The notes under the pieces: model-generated
What the model was told of the DNA's origin: nothing
Seen by the model: only the letters and a program-made list of their open reading frames with translations
The model's database searches: none
In this document: positions 1 through 6,561 of the stretch, one piece after another
Numbering within the stretch: position 1 is the stretch's first letter
Layout of the letters: each line of letters starts with the position of its first letter
Position numbers and translations under genes: made by a program
Assembly: GCA_946999645.1 (NCBI GenBank)
Contig: CAMQDS010000016.1
Coordinates: 1 to 31,103, forward strand
Direction of reading: 5' to 3'
DNA: 31,103 nt
Source of the DNA: an uncultured Bacteroidales bacterium
GTDB lineage: Bacteria > Bacteroidota > Bacteroidia > Bacteroidales > UBA932

Positions 1-1675
1 AGTAACAGGTCTGTATGCAGTAGTGTTCAAAGATGTTGACAATGCTGTAGCCACTGGAGAAACAGGCAGAGAAAGTGATGCAGACACTTTCTATAAGATG
101 TTCGATGTGCTGAGCATTAACAACCAGAATGAATTGCAAGCCAATACTGACTATTATTTCAAGTTGGAGGATGATGGACAACATTATCTCATCTGCTTCG
201 TTGCCAATCCGGGGGATGATATGAAGACAAAGTTGAAAGGACTTACCACAAGTTCCACAGTAAAGGAGTTCAAGGAACTTTTGGAGGATAAGGTTGCCCC
301 TGAGACAAAGCCAGGTATGTTGATGACAAGTGAGTTTATCGGAGCTGTACCATCAGTGGAAGAAGTGACCGACCTTGGGACTGTTCACCTAAAGCGAGCA
401 ATGGCAAGGATAGATATAGTCAATCAGGCAGATGGTATCACCATTACGAAGGTAGTGTTCAAGAATAGGTCTAAGCAGACAGTGCTTATTAGTGATAATG
501 CAGACGCATTTAAAAATGACTATTTGGAAGCGACAAAAGAATATAATGATGTAAATCTTGCCGGAAACTCAAATAATCCTAAAGAATATAAAGAGAAGAT
601 ATATTCATACGAACAATATGGAAAGGATGCAGCAGCACCTTCATTGGAGATAACATACACGTTGGACGGCAAGTCTTATCGTCATGTAGTAAAATTCGTT
701 ACAGCCAAGACAAAGGAACCTATTACCCTCAAACGTAATACCTTGTATAAGGTAGTTTTATCCAACCCTTCTGCAATCATTAAGTTCAGTCTTACTACAG
801 CACCTTGGGGAGAAGATGAAACATTCCACGTTGCCATAGATGACCTTACCAATGCACTTGCAGGAGCGGTAACCCCAGGTCCACCTACTCCGAAGAAACC
901 TGATACTGCTATCGCCGTGGGTGACTTCATGCTTAAGGACGGTACTACTGTGAAGCCAGATGCTTTGAAATCAGAACAGCAGAAGGACGTTGTAGGTGTT
1001 GTAGCATATCTGTATAAGACAGAGAACAATGCTCACTTGCACGACGGCGTAAAAGAAGCGTTAAAAGCAAAAGGTGTCGCAGAGCCTCATGGCTTGGTAA
1101 TGGCTCTTAAGAATACCTCTAATGAAGTTGCTATATGGAAAATAAAAGATGATCATAAACGTATAGTAGGTAATAAGGATGACTGGATAAAGCAGAATTA
1201 TGAAAATGGTCCTGATGGTTATACTGTTACTACAGCGGTGTGGAATGACATTGACAATTATCCTGTTTTCAAAGAAACCAAGGAATATGGTACTAAAGTA
1301 AATGCTCCTGAAAATACCACAGGCTGGTATCTTCCAAGCATTGGCGAGTGGTTGGATATGTTGGGAGATAAAGGTTTGAAAGTTATTCCAGCTGATAAGT
1401 TTGCTGAAGGTGTGAAACAAGGTGATCATAATAAGTATGCAGAATTTGGAGGAGCCGATCAGGTTGCTACAAACCTTAATGCTAAATTCAATAAAGTTAG
1501 TGCTTCTAACTTCGATGCCTTTGCAATTCAGAAGGGTTATTGGTCGGCTACAGAGCATGAGGCTATGAGTATTTACAGAGTGTTTTTTTATCAGCCTTAT
1601 ACTATTGCTTTTAATTTGATGACCATCAGTGATGATAGTGATAATACGTTCGTGCGTCCTATCCTCGCTTTTTAA
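1..1675 (+). CDS. Fimbrillin-family adhesin with Lcl/DUF1566-like C-terminal domain (5' truncated by window edge)
   Basis: The reading frame is open from base 2 and the GTG at 23 is not a real start: codons 2-22 match the paralogue that begins at 1759, so the signal peptide lies outside the window. The first half (to about base 870) is an Mfa-like fimbrillin domain with the family's LKRAMARIDIVN core. A short Pro-rich linker follows (TPGPPTPKKP), then a C-terminal domain with GWYLPSIGEWLDML, GYWSATE and a terminal FVRPILAF. That pattern fits the Lcl/DUF1566 family, which I take to be lectin-like. Such proteins are typically surface lipoproteins or fimbrial tip/accessory subunits that bind a ligand through the C-terminus. 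It is a tandem paralogue of the next gene: nearly identical in the fimbrillin half, divergent in the last 45 or so codons. The ligand is unknown. Confidence 0.85.
   Translation, partial: VTGLYAVVFKDVDNAVATGETGRESDADTFYKMFDVLSINNQNELQANTDYYFKLEDDGQHYLICFVANPGDDMKTKLKGLTTSSTVKEFKELLEDKVAPETKPGMLMTSEFIGAVPSVEEVTDLGTVHLKRAMARIDIVNQADGITITKVVFKNRSKQTVLISDNADAFKNDYLEATKEYNDVNLAGNSNNPKEYKEKIYSYEQYGKDAAAPSLEITYTLDGKSYRHVVKFVTAKTKEPITLKRNTLYKVVLSNPSAIIKFSLTTAPWGEDETFHVAIDDLTNALAGAVTPGPPTPKKPDTAIAVGDFMLKDGTTVKPDALKSEQQKDVVGVVAYLYKTENNAHLHDGVKEALKAKGVAEPHGLVMALKNTSNEVAIWKIKDDHKRIVGNKDDWIKQNYENGPDGYTVTTAVWNDIDNYPVFKETKEYGTKVNAPENTTGWYLPSIGEWLDMLGDKGLKVIPADKFAEGVKQGDHNKYAEFGGADQVATNLNAKFNKVSASNFDAFAIQKGYWSATEHEAMSIYRVFFYQPYTIAFNLMTISDDSDNTFVRPILAF
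1535..1675 (+). other. Divergent C-terminal segment of the first fimbrillin-like gene
   Basis: From GYWSATE to the stop codon the protein stops resembling its paralogue, then converges again on the shared VRPILAF terminus. The preceding 22 bases (GTGCTTCTAACTTCGATGCC and the next two) are identical in both genes. Framed by conserved flanks, this looks like a ligand-binding variable region. Codons here end mostly in T, unlike the matching segment of the second gene. Confidence 0.55.
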
Positions 1676-1676
1676 C

Positions 1677-1684
1677 TATATTTG
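1677..1684 (+). promoter_or_regulatory. Candidate Bacteroidota -7 box (TATATTTG) for the second fimbrillin gene
   Basis: TATATTTG matches TAnnTTTG and starts two bases after the upstream stop codon, giving a leader of roughly 65 bases before the ATG at 1759. No good TTTG -33 box is seen at the usual spacing (a weak TTCG lies near 1650), so the call rests on the -7 element alone. Confidence 0.4.
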
Positions 1685-1712
1685 TATATTTAATCAATTT
1701 ATTTAATTAACC

Positions 1713-1744
1713 GCGTCTGTCTCCGTAACGAGCGGAACGGACGC
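1713..1744 (+). promoter_or_regulatory. Stem-loop in the leader of the second fimbrillin gene
   Basis: GCGTCTGT (1713-1720) pairs with ACGGACGC (1737-1744) with one G-U pair, and TCCG (1722-1725) pairs with CGGA (1733-1736), leaving a 7-base loop. The GC-rich stem stands out in an AT-rich spacer and ends 14 bases before the start codon. No T-tract follows, so it is more likely a leader structure affecting translation or stability than a terminator. Its function is unknown. Confidence 0.5.
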
Positions 1745-1758
1745 AGAATAAAAATTAT

Positions 1759-3678
1759 ATGGCTACAAAAAACATAATTATGTCAATATTGGCTGCAGCA
1801 ACAATGCTGCTGTCCTCATGTACTGCAGAACGACCTAAGTCAGAAGTCAAAACCGACAAAGGCAACATCATACGCTTCAGCCTTAGCGGAGCAATAGGCA
1901 GCGGCAAGGCAGCCGCTCCTAAGCAATCGTCACTGTCAACCCGTGGTAGCGGTCTTCCAGGCACCCGAGCAGAAACCCAGACTACCGATGAAAAGAAAGT
2001 AACAGGTCTGTATGCAGTAGTGTTCAAAGATGCTGACAACGCTGTAGCAACTGGAGCAAAAGGTGGCGAAAGTGAAACAGACACTTTCTATAAAATGTTC
2101 GATGTGTTGAGCATTAACAACCAGACTGAATTGCACGCCAATACTGACTATTACTTCAAGGTGGAGGATAACGGACACTATTTCATCTGCTTCGTTGCCA
2201 ATCCAGGGGATGATATGAAGACAAAGTTGAAAGCACTTACCACAAGTTCCACAGTAAAGGAGTTCAAGGAAATTTTGGTGGATAGACAATCCCCTGAGAC
2301 AAAGCCAGGTATGTTGATGACAAGTGAGTTCATCGGAACTGTGTCATCAATGGGAGAAGAGACCGACCTCGGAACAGTTCACCTAAAGCGAGCAATGGCA
2401 AGAATAGATATAGTCAATCAAGCAGATGGTATCACCATTACGAAGGTAGTGTTCAAGAATAGGTCTAAGCAAACAGTTCTTATTAGTGATAATGCGGACG
2501 CATTTAAAAATGACTATTTGGAAGCGACAAAAGAGTATAATGATGTAAATCTTGTCGGAAACTCAAAGACACCTACAGAATATAAAGAGCAGATATATTC
2601 ATACGAACAATATGGAAAGGATGCAGACGCACCTTCATTGGAGATAACATACACGTTGGACGGCAAGTCTTATCTTCATGTAGTAAAATTCGTTACAGCC
2701 AAGACAAAGGAACCTATTACCCTCAAGCGTAATAACTTGTATAAGGTAGTTTTATCCAATCCTTCTGCAACCATTAAGTTCAGTCTTGCTACAGCGCCTT
2801 GGGAAGAAGATGAAACGTTCCAAGTTACCAGGAATGAACTTTCTAACAAACTTGCAGGAATGATAACCCCAGGCGGTGACATTGTTCCACCGGCTGCTAA
2901 AAAGCATGATTACACCACCACCGCTGCTGGTGACTTCATGCTTAAGGACGGTACTACTGTTAAGCCAGATGCTTTGAAGCCAGAACAGCAGAATGACGTT
3001 ATAGGTATCGTTGCCTATATGTATAAGACAGAGAGCAATGCTCGCTTGAGAAACGGTGTAAAAGAAGCATTAAAAGAAAAAGGTGTCGCAGCCCCTCACG
3101 GCTTGGTAATGGCGCTAAAGAATGCTGCTGATGGTAATAAAGTCCAGTGTAGAACTGAAAACATTGCCGTAGAGACTTCATTTCCTTCATCATTTAAAGA
3201 TATGTATGATAAGGGGGTTGATGGATATACCCTCACTAAGAGAATTAAGGATCAATTTGGTTCTTCATTAGATAAATTCCCTGCATTCAAGGCTGCACTT
3301 GAGTACACCGCTCCAACTTTTAATGAGAGTACTGGATGGTACTTGCCAAGTGAGAGTGAGTGGCTGGATATGCTCGCTGATAACGGTTTGAAAGTTTTTC
3401 CGGATGGTAAGTTAGCTGAAGCCAAGGCTAAGGATGATAGTGGAAACATTAGTTTTGGCATAATTGCTCAAAAAGTTGCTGACAATCTTAAAGCTAAATT
3501 CGAAAAGGTCGGTGCTTCTAACTTCGATGCCTTCGCCCTTAGCAAAGGGTATTGGTCGTCTTCGGAGAAGTCCTCTGAAGATGCTTACTACTTGTATTTC
3601 CACGATATCGGGTTCTTCAACTTCAACTACAACGAACGTACTAGAACGTACTATGTACGTCCTATCCTCGCTTTTTAA
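1759..3678 (+). CDS. Fimbrillin-family lipoprotein adhesin with Lcl/DUF1566-like C-terminal domain
   Basis: 639 residues. The start at 1759 gives a lipoprotein signal peptide ending in LLSSC with Cys21, so the protein is lipidated. A polar segment with Arg-containing sites (around STRGSG and GTRAET, residues 55-75) resembles the Arg-protease processing region of Mfa/FimA-type fimbrillins, but cleavage is inference. The fimbrillin domain spans roughly 75-360 and carries LKRAMARIDIVN. After the linker a second domain begins at GDFMLKDGTTVKP, with GWYLPSESEWLDML at 526-539, GYWSSSE at 597-603 and YVRPILAF at the C-terminus. Such an architecture fits a cell-surface or fimbrial-tip adhesin. It is a tandem copy of the preceding gene and converges on rimM with a 13-base gap. 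No chaperone, usher or other fimbrial gene is present in the window. Confidence 0.88.
   Translation: MATKNIIMSILAAATMLLSSCTAERPKSEVKTDKGNIIRFSLSGAIGSGKAAAPKQSSLSTRGSGLPGTRAETQTTDEKKVTGLYAVVFKDADNAVATGAKGGESETDTFYKMFDVLSINNQTELHANTDYYFKVEDNGHYFICFVANPGDDMKTKLKALTTSSTVKEFKEILVDRQSPETKPGMLMTSEFIGTVSSMGEETDLGTVHLKRAMARIDIVNQADGITITKVVFKNRSKQTVLISDNADAFKNDYLEATKEYNDVNLVGNSKTPTEYKEQIYSYEQYGKDADAPSLEITYTLDGKSYLHVVKFVTAKTKEPITLKRNNLYKVVLSNPSATIKFSLATAPWEEDETFQVTRNELSNKLAGMITPGGDIVPPAAKKHDYTTTAAGDFMLKDGTTVKPDALKPEQQNDVIGIVAYMYKTESNARLRNGVKEALKEKGVAAPHGLVMALKNAADGNKVQCRTENIAVETSFPSSFKDMYDKGVDGYTLTKRIKDQFGSSLDKFPAFKAALEYTAPTFNESTGWYLPSESEWLDMLADNGLKVFPDGKLAEAKAKDDSGNISFGIIAQKVADNLKAKFEKVGASNFDAFALSKGYWSSSEKSSEDAYYLYFHDIGFFNFNYNERTRTYYVRPILAF
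3541..3675 (+). other. Variable-region-like C-terminal segment rich in NNC codons
   Basis: Between GYWSSSE and YVRPILAF the codons run TTC CAC GAT ATC GGG TTC (3598-3615), then TTC AAC TTC AAC TAC AAC (3616-3633). Most are NNC, differing from AAC only in the first two positions. That is the pattern left by adenine-specific mutagenesis of AAC codons in variable regions of diversity-generating retroelements, and the conserved C-terminal VRPxLAF is also typical of Bacteroidota targets. No template repeat or reverse transcriptase is visible here, so only the similarity is claimed. Confidence 0.4.
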
Positions 3679-3691
3679 CAGAACCCTTAGG

Positions 3692-4201
3692 TTAAATAAG
3701 TCCTTGAGGAATCTCCATTGATATTTCCTTTGAAGATGCTTCTACAGACAGAATAAGTTCTTCATTAAGTGGTATCATTACTTGGTTTTCCCCTGTGTCT
3801 ATATAGATACAGGGGTTTCCTGGTATGTCTTCGACATCTTTTATGATACCTATTTTATCTCCAGACGAATTAAGAACGCTCCAGCCGATTAAGTTACTTA
3901 GGTCGTCTTTATTTTCATAGCCTTCAGGTCTTTCTATGTAAACATTTCTTCCTACTACCTCTTCAGCATCTTCATAAGAAGTAATATCATTAAGTCTTAT
4001 AAATAATTTACTGCCCTTTAGGCTACATTCTTGTATAAAAAAAGGAACTGGCAACCCATCATAAAAAATGAATACCAGTTCCATTTGGTTGATATCTTCT
4101 GGTGCTGTTTCCTGTAACCTCAAAACGAGTTCTCCTTCAGTACCGTTTGATTTCAATACCTTTGCGAAAGGTAGCAAGTTGTCTGTACTTGCCTTAAGCA
4201 T
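3692..4201 (-). CDS. rimM: Ribosome maturation factor RimM
   Basis: 169 residues, the usual length. RimM binds S19 and helps assemble the head of the 30S subunit in the cytoplasm. The N-terminal half carries the family's GTEGELVL stretch. The C-terminal PRC-barrel half includes GWSV, DVEDIPGNPCIYID, the MIPLNEELI strand and the terminal MEIPQGLI, a form of the family's closing LPEGLL. The start lies 2 bases after the rpsP stop, so the two are almost certainly cotranscribed and possibly translationally coupled. In many bacteria the pair is followed by trmD and rplS; here the operon ends and faces the fimbrillin gene. Confidence 0.95.
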   Translation of the reverse strand: MLKASTDNLLPFAKVLKSNGTEGELVLRLQETAPEDINQMELVFIFYDGLPVPFFIQECSLKGSKLFIRLNDITSYEDAEEVVGRNVYIERPEGYENKDDLSNLIGWSVLNSSGDKIGIIKDVEDIPGNPCIYIDTGENQVMIPLNEELILSVEASSKEISMEIPQGLI

Positions 4202-4203
4202 AA

Positions 4204-4773
4204 TTAAGCCTCAGGAGTTTCTGCAGTTTCTCCCTCTGTTGAAGCCTTTGCTGCTTCTTCAGCAGCTTTTGCAGCAGCAGCCTCTTCTGCAGCCTTTCTT
4301 GCAGCCTCTTCTATTTCAGCTTTCCTCTTTGCAATAACTTCGGCTCTTTCTTGGTTTACCTTAGCTTCTTCCTGTGCTGCTTTTCTTGCCTTATCTTCAG
4401 CAGCTTTGGTAATACCAGCTTTCTTTGCCTCAATTTTTACATTCCTTTGCTCTTCCCAGTCAGAGTATTTCTTATCTGCCTGCTCTTGAGTAAGGGCTCC
4501 CTTTGCTACACCACCATCGAGATGATTGCGTAGAAGTACACCTTCGTATGACAAAATACGGCGGGTAACCAAAGTGAGTTGGGCTCCAACTTTTAACCAT
4601 GCAAGTGCTCTTTCCTTATTAAGGACAATTGTTGCAGGGTTTGTGTTCGGATTGTAAGAACCGATCTGTTCGATATAACGACCATCACGTGGTGAACGTG
4701 TGTCAGCCACAACAATGTGGAAGAATGCAAAATTCTTCTTTCCGTGGCGCTGTAAACGAATTTTAACAGCCAT
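4204..4773 (-). CDS. rpsP: 30S ribosomal protein S16 with long C-terminal extension
   Basis: 189 residues. The first 80 or so are a standard S16 (MAVKIRLQRHGKK, then RDGRYIEQIGSYNP), which binds 16S rRNA in the body of the small subunit. The remaining ~105 residues are an added tail, Lys-rich at first and then dominated by Ala, Glu and Lys (EEAARKAAEEAAAAKAAEEA), predicted to form a long charged helix. Such extended S16 proteins are usual in Bacteroidota, whereas S16 elsewhere is about 80-90 residues. It is the first gene of the rpsP-rimM operon, with a -7 box at 4834-4841 and a small hairpin in the leader. Confidence 0.96.
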   Translation of the reverse strand: MAVKIRLQRHGKKNFAFFHIVVADTRSPRDGRYIEQIGSYNPNTNPATIVLNKERALAWLKVGAQLTLVTRRILSYEGVLLRNHLDGGVAKGALTQEQADKKYSDWEEQRNVKIEAKKAGITKAAEDKARKAAQEEAKVNQERAEVIAKRKAEIEEAARKAAEEAAAAKAAEEAAKASTEGETAETPEA

Positions 4774-4811
4774 TGTGAATCTGTTTTATAAATTAATAAA
4801 TAACCAATTAT

Positions 4812-4828
4812 CTTCCTTCACGAGGAAG
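4812..4828 (-). promoter_or_regulatory. Small hairpin at the 5' end of the rpsP leader
   Basis: On the minus strand CTTCCT and AGGAAG form a 6-bp stem around a 5-base loop. It starts just downstream of the candidate -7 box and would sit at the very 5' end of the mRNA. It could protect the transcript or serve as a regulatory site; nothing more can be said. Confidence 0.35.
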
Positions 4829-4833
4829 CTGGG

Positions 4834-4841
4834 CAAAGGTA
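4834..4841 (-). promoter_or_regulatory. Candidate -7 box (TACCTTTG) of the rpsP-rimM operon
   Basis: The minus strand reads TACCTTTG, matching TAnnTTTG, about 60 bases upstream of rpsP. A TTTG lies upstream with only 14 bases between, shorter than the usual 19-21, so the -33 element is uncertain. Confidence 0.5.
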
Positions 4842-4872
4842 AAAATAATTTATAACAAAGGAAAATACGAAA

Positions 4873-6207
4873 TCATTTTCTGAATGATTTTTTTATAATA
4901 TCAATACTGTCGAGCAGTTCCCAACCGAAAAATTGAATTTCTTGTTCCACTTCCTTACCATTCCTTATAAGTTTTACTGTCTGTCTATAAGGTTTGCGAC
5001 CAAAATGACCGTATGAGGCAGTAGGCTCATAGATAGGATTTTTTAACTGGAATTTCTCAATAATCTTGGCAGGACGCAAATCAAATATTTCTCTGATTTT
5101 ATCTGCAATTTCTCTATCAGAGAATTTATTGCCGTTTCTATCCTTAGATGCTGTTCCGTAAGTATCCACAAAAACGCTTACTGGTTCTGCTATACCTATA
5201 GCGTACGCGATTTGTACCAACATCTCATCTGCAATTCCTGCTGCAACCATATTCTTGGCAATATATCTTGCAGCATAGGCAGCACTTCTATCTACCTTAG
5301 ACGGATCCTTACCCGAAAAAGCACCTCCTCCGTGTGCTCCCTTGCCACCATATGTATCCACAATAATCTTTCTGCCAGTAAGTCCAGTATCTCCGTGTGG
5401 TCCTCCTATGACGAATTTGCCCGTAGGATTGACATGGAGTATGAAGTTGTCGTCAAATAGAGCTGCCGTGTCTTTAGGAAGGCTCTTTATAAGACGAGGA
5501 ATAAGTATCTCGCGTATGTCTTTCTCGATTTTATCGTGCATAGCCTTATCGACCGCCTCTTGTCCAAATTTGGCAACTGCCTCCTGAAATGATATTGATC
5601 CAAATTCCGAAGCCGTAAATTCATCGTGCTGGGTGGAAATCACTATAGTGTGTACCCTTACTGGTTTGTGGCTTTCTGCATCATACTCAATGGTAAATTG
5701 TGATTTGGCATCAGGACGCAGATATGGCATTAGTGAAGGTTCATTTTTACGTATGTCTGCGAGGAACTGCAATGCTTTGTGAGAAAGAGCAAGAGGAAGA
5801 GGCATATAATCTTCCGTGTCTCTGCACGCATAGCCGAACATCATTCCCTGGTCGCCTGCTCCCTGCTCTTCTGGAGTTCGTCTCACTACACCCCTGTTTA
5901 TGTCTGCACTTTGTTCATGCAATGCTGACATCACCCCACAGGAATTGCCGTCGAACATATATGCGGCTTTATTGTATCCTATTTTATTTATAGTATTGCG
6001 TACGGTGGTCTGTATGTCTACATAAGCATCTTCTGAGCGTACTTCACCCATAACAACAACCAATCCCGTTGAGCAAAATGACTCACAAGCCACCTTTGCT
6101 TCTGGGTCTTGGCGTAAAAATTCATCTAATATGGCATCGGATATTTGGTCGGCTACTTTATCTGGATGTCCCTCTGATACTGATTCTGAAGTAAATAAAT
6201 AGTTCAT
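4873..6207 (-). CDS. metK: S-adenosylmethionine synthetase
   Basis: 444 residues. It makes SAM from methionine and ATP in the cytoplasm. Diagnostic motifs are all present: SEGHPDKVADQISDAILD near the N-terminus (His14 region), GDQGMMFGYA for ATP binding, and GGGAFSGKDPSKVDRSAAY with the catalytic Lys/Asp set. The protein is longer than the ~385-residue E. coli enzyme, as is usual for the Bacteroidales branch. The start MNYLFTSESVSEGHPDK matches the family's normal N-terminus. It is a single-gene unit with a leader of about 145 bases carrying a candidate SAM-II riboswitch and terminator, so product feedback on transcription is likely. Confidence 0.97.
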   Translation of the reverse strand: MNYLFTSESVSEGHPDKVADQISDAILDEFLRQDPEAKVACESFCSTGLVVVMGEVRSEDAYVDIQTTVRNTINKIGYNKAAYMFDGNSCGVMSALHEQSADINRGVVRRTPEEQGAGDQGMMFGYACRDTEDYMPLPLALSHKALQFLADIRKNEPSLMPYLRPDAKSQFTIEYDAESHKPVRVHTIVISTQHDEFTASEFGSISFQEAVAKFGQEAVDKAMHDKIEKDIREILIPRLIKSLPKDTAALFDDNFILHVNPTGKFVIGGPHGDTGLTGRKIIVDTYGGKGAHGGGAFSGKDPSKVDRSAAYAARYIAKNMVAAGIADEMLVQIAYAIGIAEPVSVFVDTYGTASKDRNGNKFSDREIADKIREIFDLRPAKIIEKFQLKNPIYEPTASYGHFGRKPYRQTVKLIRNGKEVEQEIQFFGWELLDSIDIIKKSFRK

Positions 6208-6261
6208 AACTTGTCATTATATTTTAATGACAGACAGACTGCTAATCTTATATGCTACAAG

Positions 6262-6283
6262 AAAAACGCGTCGTTTAAGACGC
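6262..6283 (-). terminator. Intrinsic terminator (attenuator) in the metK leader
   Basis: On the minus strand GCGTC, a 6-base loop TTAAAC, GACGC and then GTTTTTCTT form a short GC stem followed by a T-run, 55-75 bases before metK. It starts only 5 bases beyond the SAM-II-like aptamer, the arrangement expected of a riboswitch that ends transcription when ligand is bound. I could not find a clear antiterminator pairing. Confidence 0.65.
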
Positions 6284-6287
6284 AAAA

Positions 6288-6338
6288 GACTCATTTTAGC
6301 ATTTTTTTAAGTGGTTGCAAGCAGCCAAATCTGTCCAC
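6288..6338 (-). promoter_or_regulatory. Candidate SAM-II (metA-type) riboswitch aptamer upstream of metK
   Basis: Read on the minus strand, the element has the conserved order of SAM-II RNAs: P1 5' strand GTGG (6338-6335), GATTT (6331-6327), GCTTGCAA, P1 3' strand CCAC (6314-6311), TTAAA, then ATGCTAAAA (6302-6294). The span of about 50 bases equals the class's compact size, and the element would start about 10 bases after the predicted transcription start. SAM-II RNAs are known mainly from Alphaproteobacteria upstream of methionine genes. One deviation is three bases (ACA) between P1 and GATTT, where I recall one. Location before metK supports the call. Confidence 0.72.
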
Positions 6339-6355
6339 AATTATTATTTAATTGG

Positions 6356-6387
6356 CAAAGGTATAACAATTAGAAAAATATAGCAAA
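6356..6387 (-). promoter_or_regulatory. Promoter of metK
   Basis: The minus strand has TTTG at 6387-6384 and TACCTTTG at 6363-6356 with a 20-base spacer, a full match to the Bacteroidota housekeeping promoter. Transcription would start near 6349, just before the riboswitch-like element. Confidence 0.75.
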
Positions 6388-6492
6388 TAAATGTTATAGA
6401 AGAGTATTATATTTCTTTTTAGAATATATGATTATAAGTCAATTAGAAAATTTTATTATAAATTTAATCATATTTAATATTATTTAATCGTT

Positions 6493-6529
6493 TTTGATTT
6501 TTACAGTTTCCCTTATATTCTTAACTTTG
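6493..6529 (+). promoter_or_regulatory. Promoter region of the receptor/nuclease locus
   Basis: TAACTTTG at 6522-6529 is a clean -7 box 32 bases before the ATG at 6562. A TTTG at 6493-6496 could be the -33 element, but its 25-base spacer is long. The rest of the 354-base divergent region with metK is AT-rich and shows no further clear structure. Confidence 0.6.
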
Positions 6530-6561
6530 CAAATGGAAAACATTCATTCAATCATATTCAC

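Noticed and set aside
682..1558. Long open frames on the minus strand inside the first fimbrillin gene
   Set aside because: They lie antisense to a clear protein family member, have no start context and match no family; they are shadows of the coding frame.
3679..3691. Possible terminator between the fimbrillin gene and rimM
   Set aside because: Only a 4-pair AACC/GGTT stem can form and there is no T-run; too weak to call.
1..3692. Complete diversity-generating retroelement cassette
   Set aside because: No reverse transcriptase frame, accessory gene or template repeat is present; the shared end CCTATCCTCGC occurs only in the two target-like genes.
4068..4337. Leu/Gln-rich plus-strand frame over the end of rpsP
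   Set aside because: It is the complement of the Ala/Glu-rich S16 tail; low-complexity artefact.
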